From positions 1-19,291 of the forward strand of contig DDPV01000043.1 in assembly GCA_002342365.1 (NCBI GenBank): 19,291 nucleotides of DNA, read 5' to 3'. Below the pieces are notes generated by a model. It did no database searches and was not told the DNA's origin. It saw only the letters and a program-made list of their open reading frames with translations. The position numbers and the translations under genes are program-made. Source of the DNA: Burkholderiales bacterium UBA2459. GTDB lineage: Bacteria; Pseudomonadota; Gammaproteobacteria; Burkholderiales; Burkholderiaceae_E. Within the stretch, counting starts at the first letter, position 1, and each line of letters starts with the position of its first letter. Positions 14,994-19,291 of the stretch are shown here, piece after piece.

Positions 14994-15919
14994 GGCGTAG
15001 TCTGAAGGCCAGGCCAAGGCAGGGCTCCCTGTTCGGTCAGCTTTGCAGCCACCCGGCCGCCCAAGGCAACTGCCTCCGCAAGATCGCTGACCTCTCCCGC
15101 TTGCGCGGCATGAAGCAATCGTCCGTGTTGATCTTGCATACAAGCACGCAAAAGCATTTGTTGACCCTCGATGCTGGCATAGGCGGCAAGCGGCACACGG
15201 CAACTGCCGCCGAGTCTAAGCGCAAGTTCGCGTTCTGCGCTCACCGCAAGCAGCGTGGGTCGGTGATTCAGCGGCTGAAGCAGCGCAATCACGTCGCTGT
15301 GCTCGCGAAGGCATTCGACAGCCAGGGCTGCCTGGCCGACGGCGGGTAACATCAAAGCTGTATCACAGTACTGCGCAATTCGCTCACTAAGCGCCAGGCG
15401 TTTCAATCCGGCGGCTGCCAGGAGAATCCCTGCGAACTCGCCTTTGTCGAGTTTGCCCAGCCGCGTATCGAGATTGCCGCGCAGCGGCTGAATCTTCAGA
15501 TCGGGGCGGTAGGCTTTAAGCTGGGCTTCGCGGCGCAGGCTTGAGGTTCCGACCACTGCGCCTTGCGCAAGATCCTCAAGCCGAGGAACCTTTGCACTGA
15601 TCCAGGCGTCGCGCGCGTCCTCACGCTCTGTGATCACCGCGAGGCAAAAAGGCTCAGCAAGCGTCATCGGTACATCTTTGAGCGAGTGCACTGCGATATC
15701 GGCCTCACCGCGTAGCAATGCCACTTCGAGCTCTTTGGTGAACAAGCCCTTGCCCCCGATTTCGTAGAGTGCTCGATCGAGCACCCGGTCACCCTCGGTG
15801 GACAGGGCAAGGATGTCGATCGAAAGATCGGGATAAAGCTTTTGCAACTGCGCCTGAACATGCTCGGCCTGCCAAAGGGCAAGCCGGCTTTTGCGGCTGG
15901 CAATCCGAAGCCTTTTCAT
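14969..15919 (-). CDS. hemC: Hydroxymethylbilane synthase (porphobilinogen deaminase)
   Basis: Cytoplasmic enzyme of 316 residues that polymerises four porphobilinogens into hydroxymethylbilane. The N-terminus RIASRKSRLALWQAEHV, the LSTEGDR segment, GGKGLFTKELE, ADIAVHSLKDVP with the catalytic aspartate, and VVGTSSLRREAQL are all classical. The dipyrromethane cofactor attaches to the cysteine of GGSCRVPLAAYA, Cys240 in this numbering. The length is standard. The ATG at 15919 is chosen because MKRLRIASRKS matches family N-termini; a GTG at 15931, just after the algR stop at 15935, would add four residues. Spacing to algR is 15 nt, and hemD begins inside its 3' end, so algR-hemC-hemD are likely on one transcript. 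Confidence 0.96.
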   Translation of the reverse strand: MKRLRIASRKSRLALWQAEHVQAQLQKLYPDLSIDILALSTEGDRVLDRALYEIGGKGLFTKELEVALLRGEADIAVHSLKDVPMTLAEPFCLAVITEREDARDAWISAKVPRLEDLAQGAVVGTSSLRREAQLKAYRPDLKIQPLRGNLDTRLGKLDKGEFAGILLAAAGLKRLALSERIAQYCDTALMLPAVGQAALAVECLREHSDVIALLQPLNHRPTLLAVSAERELALRLGGSCRVPLAAYASIEGQQMLLRACMQDQHGRLLHAAQAGEVSDLAEAVALGGRVAAKLTEQGALPWPGLQTTPWVNAPSF

Positions 15920-15934
15920 CGTCGAACCCACGGA

Positions 15935-16729
15935 TCAGGACACCAGGTTTCGAACGACCGACCACTGCCGACGACTCACTGGCAAGCGATCCGGTAATTC
16001 ATGAAGCACCACCTGCCAGTAGGGATCGCTGCCCTCGCCTGCGCCATCTGCGCCTACGCGTTCAAAGCCGGCAATCGCAGCTTTCGAAACGAGCGCATTG
16101 CGATGGATTCGAACAAAGACATCGGAAAATTCATCTTCAAGCGAGGTGAGCGATTCCTCGATCAAGAATTCGCGCTCTTTGGTTCGAATGGTCACGTACT
16201 TCATTTCCGCCTTCAGGTAAATCACTTGCTCGATTGGCACAAGCTGCACGCGCCCGCGTTCGTGAACGGACAAATGACGACGCTTCGGCGAGAGTATTCT
16301 GGCGGCATTGCCGGTGATCTCGATGCGCTCATCGACGCTGCGCTGACCGATTCGCCGAAGCGTATCGAGCAATCGCGCAACGCGCACCGGCTTGAGCAAA
16401 TAGTCAATCGCCCGAACTTCAAAGGCTTCGATTGCAAATTCATCGAAAGCGGTCACAAAAACGACCATGGGCATCAGGATCCTGCCATGCGCTGCGTGTG
16501 CCGCAAGGTGCCTGGCAAGTTCGATTCCACTCATGCCTGGCATTTGCACATCCAGGAAAACAACCTTCGGTTGCAGGCTTTCAATCATGACAAGAGCTTC
16601 GGTGCCTGCGGCCGCCTCACCGACCACCTCCACCTTGAACTCTTTGGCCAAGTCCCCGAGCAACTCGCGCAGGCGCGCTCTTGCAGGAGCCTCATCGTCC
16701 ACAATCATCACGCTGGTTTGCTCAGACAT
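15935..16729 (-). CDS. algR: LytTR-family response regulator, AlgR-like
   Basis: Two-component response regulator of 264 residues. The receiver domain (about 5-120) has the acidic pair Asp11-Asp12, the phosphoacceptor Asp60 in VVFLDVQMPGMSG, Thr93 in FVTAFDEFA and Lys113 in DYLLKPV. The C-terminal LytTR DNA-binding domain (about 150-250) shows VPIEQVIYLKAEMKYVTI and FVRIHRNALVS. In Pseudomonas, AlgR controls alginate, type IV pilus and other genes. The gene order argH, algZ, algR, hemC, hemD is the same here, which supports the name, but the regulon in this organism is unknown. The ATG overlaps the end of algZ by 8 nt. A role in controlling the downstream haem genes is possible but only inferred from position. 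Confidence 0.9.
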   Translation of the reverse strand: MSEQTSVMIVDDEAPARARLRELLGDLAKEFKVEVVGEAAAGTEALVMIESLQPKVVFLDVQMPGMSGIELARHLAAHAAHGRILMPMVVFVTAFDEFAIEAFEVRAIDYLLKPVRVARLLDTLRRIGQRSVDERIEITGNAARILSPKRRHLSVHERGRVQLVPIEQVIYLKAEMKYVTIRTKEREFLIEESLTSLEDEFSDVFVRIHRNALVSKAAIAGFERVGADGAGEGSDPYWQVVLHELPDRLPVSRRQWSVVRNLVS

Positions 16730-17783
16730 GCGCAGTCTTCTTTTCCTCGCGGCAGGGAAACTCCAGCGTCAGGCGAAAGTACGCCTTGCTTCTTTCGATG
16801 TGCATTGATGCTTCGATATCGTACAGCAAGGCGAGTCGCTGCCGCACGTTCGACAAGGCCATCTGGCGTCCAGCCCGTAGAGGACCATCGCTTGTCATCG
16901 GGTTCTCGATCATCACGCGCACCCGATCCGCACGACGATACACACGCAAAAGCACCTTGCCGCCCTCGGTTGCTGGCTCGATGCCATGGTGTACCGCGTT
17001 TTCCAAAAGCGGTTGCAAGAGCAAGGGGGGCACGAGCGCGCCCAGGGCTGAAGGTTCCAGGTCAAAATCCACTTGCAATCGATCACCGAGACGTTCGGAC
17101 TCAACCGCCAGATAATCCCTGCAAAATCGCACCTCGTCGGCTAAGGGAACCAGTTCGCGCTCATCGCGAAGCAGCATCCGAAACAAATCGGCTAATCCTT
17201 CGAGCACCACTTCGGCACGTCTGGGCTCACTTCGCAACAATCCAAGGACTGCATTCAAAGCGTTGAAAAGAAAGTGCGGGCGAATCTTGGATTGAAGCGC
17301 CTGGAGTCGTGCACGGTCCAGGGCGGGTGAAAGCGCCTGCTCACGCCAGCGCAACACTTGTGCAATCATCGCGGCACTACCAGCGGCGCCAAGACCCCTT
17401 CCAAAGAGGGAAAACCACTGCTCCCGGATGCTAATCGTTTCGGACGTTGAAAAGTAGAGCGCCAACCAGGCTGAGAGCATCGATAAGCTCGCCGAAACAA
17501 GCAGCAAGCCTGTCCACTGCAACCATTCGGGCCACAACCAGGCACGCTTTCTGATCAAACTCAGTAGCGGCAAGCCAATCAGCATCGCTGGCAGTACCGC
17601 GATTTGCTCTGAGGTCCAAGCGTTAAGCAAATCATCCAGACCATCGGATGCACTCCAGGCCACGCACAAAAGCATTGCCTGGATCAATAAAAGCACCCTC
17701 AGGGCCACACCCGGATTGGCGCAGTCAGGAAGCACTGGAACTGGCGCCTCGTCTTCGCTTGAGACCACTTCAATACGATGCAT
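16722..17783 (-). CDS. algZ: Sensor histidine kinase, AlgZ/FimS (LytS-type)
   Basis: Membrane sensor kinase of 353 residues paired with algR. The N-terminal part contains a LPDCANPGV segment and about four membrane helices, as in AlgZ. The HisKA_7-type kinase core follows: LQSKIRPHFLFNALN with the phospho-acceptor-type His170, then LLLQPLLENAVHHGIEP with Asn262 of the N box, and a G-rich LSNVRQRLALLY segment. The proteins of this family lack the usual H-box context of ordinary kinases. The start at 17783 gives MHRIEVV; another in-frame ATG at 17822 would add 13 residues. Neither has a good ribosome site. The end overlaps algR by 8 nt. The gene is divergent from argH, with about 70 nt between start codons. 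Confidence 0.88.
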   Translation of the reverse strand: MHRIEVVSSEDEAPVPVLPDCANPGVALRVLLLIQAMLLCVAWSASDGLDDLLNAWTSEQIAVLPAMLIGLPLLSLIRKRAWLWPEWLQWTGLLLVSASLSMLSAWLALYFSTSETISIREQWFSLFGRGLGAAGSAAMIAQVLRWREQALSPALDRARLQALQSKIRPHFLFNALNAVLGLLRSEPRRAEVVLEGLADLFRMLLRDERELVPLADEVRFCRDYLAVESERLGDRLQVDFDLEPSALGALVPPLLLQPLLENAVHHGIEPATEGGKVLLRVYRRADRVRVMIENPMTSDGPLRAGRQMALSNVRQRLALLYDIEASMHIERSKAYFRLTLEFPCREEKKTAHV

Positions 17784-17837
17784 GGTTCGGTTTAACGTCC
17801 CTGAATATGGGCCAGGAGGCATGAGGCGGGGCTGATC

Positions 17838-17845
17838 CTATAATT
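17838..17845 (+). promoter_or_regulatory. -10 element for argH
   Basis: A perfect TATAAT at 17839-17844 lies 9 nt before the argH ATG. Transcription would be expected to start at about 17850-17852, so the message would have nearly no leader. No Shine-Dalgarno is present in the gap and no clear -35 is visible. The flanking octamer CTATAATT matches the one before trxB. Confidence 0.5.
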
Positions 17846-17853
17846 CGCGCACG

Positions 17854-19257
17854 ATGAGCAATCCACTTGATCGAAAACAACAAGCTTGGTCGGCACGCTT
17901 TAACGAACCGGTGAGCGAACGCGTCAAGCGATATACCGCTTCGGTCAACTTCGACAAACGCCTGGCGCAAGCCGATATCGCGGCATCACTTGCACATGCG
18001 CAAATGCTTTCTGATCAGGGGATCATCTCACGGACCGATCTTGACGCGATTGTGATGGGCATGGAAATCATCAAGGCTGAGATCGCTCGCGATGAATTCA
18101 GGTGGTCAATCGATCTGGAAGATGTGCATCTCAATATCGAAAGGCGCCTCACCGAGCTCGTTGGTGATGCTGGAAAGCGCTTACACACCGCACGCTCCCG
18201 CAATGACCAGGTCGCCACTGACATCCGCTTGTGGCTTCGCGCGGTGATTGATGAGCAGATTGGCCAATTACAAGCGCTCCAGCTGGCACTTCTTGACCAG
18301 GCTACCTCGCACCTAAACACCGTGATGCCAGGCTTTACGCATTTGCAGGTCGCTCAACCGGTTAGCTTTGCCCATCATATGCTTGCCTACGTCGCGATGT
18401 TTTATCGCGATGAAGATCGGCTCCGTGACTTGAGGCCACGGGTTAATCAACTCCCTTTGGGCGCTGCAGCGCTTGCAGGCACAAGCTTTCCCATCGATCG
18501 CCAGCGCGTTGCTGACCTGCTTGGTTTTGAAGGCCTTTGCGATAACTCCCTCGATGCCGTGTCCGATCGCGATTTCGCGATTGAGTATTGTGCAGCAGCC
18601 TCACTCATCGCAGTTCACTTGTCGCGGCTCTCCGAAGAGCTGGTGTTGTGGATGTCACCGAACATTGGCTTTATCGATTTGCCGGATCGATTTTGCACCG
18701 GCTCATCGATCATGCCGCAGAAGAAAAACCCTGATGTGCCCGAGCTTGCCCGCGGGAAAACAGGGAGGGTCGTCGGTCATTTGATGGCTTTGCTGATGTT
18801 GATGAAGGCTCAGCCGCTTGCTTACAACAAAGATAACCAGGAAGACAAAGAACCGCTTTTCGACACAGCCGATACCATCAGCGAGAGTTTGCTGATCTTT
18901 GCCGATTTGGTAGCGGGTATCGAGGTGAAGACCGAGCGTCTGCGTGAAGCTGCCGGCAAAGGCTATGCGACAGCAACCGATTTGGCAGATTATCTGGTTC
19001 GAAAAGGTATGCCCTTTCGCGATGCCCATGAAGCGGTTGCGCTCGCAGTCCGAGAAGCCGCCCAAGCGGGGATTGAGCTCAGTGATCTTGGCTTGGAGCG
19101 CCTCAAACATTACGCTGCAGCGATCGAAGGCGACGTCTTTGAGGTCTTGCGCCTTGAAGGATCGCTCGCTGCTCGTAACCATCCCGGTGGTACCGGTCCG
19201 GAAGCGGTGAGCGCTGCACTGCTAGTCCATCGGAATCGATTAGAGCCCAGGCGTTGA
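17854..19257 (+). CDS. argH: Argininosuccinate lyase
   Basis: Last enzyme of arginine biosynthesis, 467 residues, cleaving argininosuccinate to arginine and fumarate as a cytoplasmic tetramer. Family features in order are the N-terminal WSARFNEPVSE, EDVHLNIERRL (89-99), the TARSRNDQVATD substrate motif (112-123), THLQVAQPV with His163, and the fumarase/aspartase signature GSSIMPQKKNPD at 283-294 containing the catalytic serine. The C-terminus YATATDLADYLVRKGMPFRDAH is typical. The length is standard and the ATG at 17854 gives the expected MSNPLDRK-type start. No ribosome site is visible upstream, but a perfect -10 is. It is divergent from algZ, the same arrangement as in Pseudomonas. The remaining bases to 19291 show nothing more. 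Confidence 0.97.
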   Translation: MSNPLDRKQQAWSARFNEPVSERVKRYTASVNFDKRLAQADIAASLAHAQMLSDQGIISRTDLDAIVMGMEIIKAEIARDEFRWSIDLEDVHLNIERRLTELVGDAGKRLHTARSRNDQVATDIRLWLRAVIDEQIGQLQALQLALLDQATSHLNTVMPGFTHLQVAQPVSFAHHMLAYVAMFYRDEDRLRDLRPRVNQLPLGAAALAGTSFPIDRQRVADLLGFEGLCDNSLDAVSDRDFAIEYCAAASLIAVHLSRLSEELVLWMSPNIGFIDLPDRFCTGSSIMPQKKNPDVPELARGKTGRVVGHLMALLMLMKAQPLAYNKDNQEDKEPLFDTADTISESLLIFADLVAGIEVKTERLREAAGKGYATATDLADYLVRKGMPFRDAHEAVALAVREAAQAGIELSDLGLERLKHYAAAIEGDVFEVLRLEGSLAARNHPGGTGPEAVSAALLVHRNRLEPRR

Positions 19258-19291
19258 GGCATTCGCATCTTGCATGCTTAGCTCAGGATCT

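Noticed and set aside
16001..17266. Long plus-strand frame of 421 residues opposite algR and algZ
   Set aside because: It is a shadow of algR and algZ, both supported by clear domain motifs.

Overview
The window looks like chromosomal housekeeping DNA from a betaproteobacterium, most likely Burkholderiales. The assignment rests on gene content and order: ftsK-lolA-serS, nadE-glnB, hemC-hemD-hemX-hemY near ppa, and argH-algZ-algR-hemC, together with moderately GC-rich codon use. The genus cannot be read from the sequence. Nearly all of it is densely packed, with short gaps and several overlapping reading frames. No insertion sequence, CRISPR array, rRNA operon, prophage or complete canonical tRNA was recognised.

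Layout. Positions 1-353 hold no convincing gene, but contain nested complementary segments that look like a structured RNA of roughly 165 to 300 nt, with a tRNA T-loop-like hairpin inside. Positions 354-5485 are a minus-strand run read ftsK, lolA, serS, then a periplasmic thioredoxin-fold protein. It covers chromosome segregation at division, lipoprotein transport, seryl-tRNA charging and envelope redox chemistry. The rarA gene that often sits between lolA and serS is absent here. Divergent from ftsK, trxB (thioredoxin reductase) overlaps a Smr-domain gene, whose stop codon lies in a short tandem repeat. Positions 7215-9194 hold nadE and glnB on the minus strand (NAD synthesis and the PII nitrogen sensor). 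They are divergent from a FemAB/GNAT-like gene that starts at a TTG only 10 nt away.

From 10334 to 19257 the order is ppa (minus), a short-chain dehydrogenase (plus), then a minus-strand cluster read algZ, algR, hemC, hemD, hemX, hemY, and finally divergent argH (plus). The cluster joins a two-component regulator pair of the AlgZ/AlgR (LytTR) type to the middle steps of haem synthesis: HemC and HemD build uroporphyrinogen III, and HemX and HemY are membrane-anchored accessory proteins. argH completes arginine synthesis and appears to have a -10 element directly in front of its ATG, suggesting a leaderless or nearly leaderless transcript.

The coding part is largely conventional. The least explained element is the putative structured RNA at the left edge. 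Smaller curiosities are the 14-bp tandem repeat at the smr stop, the 73-bp antisense overlap between the dehydrogenase gene and hemY, the divergent HemD with a TTG start, and an acidic/basic insertion in SerRS.
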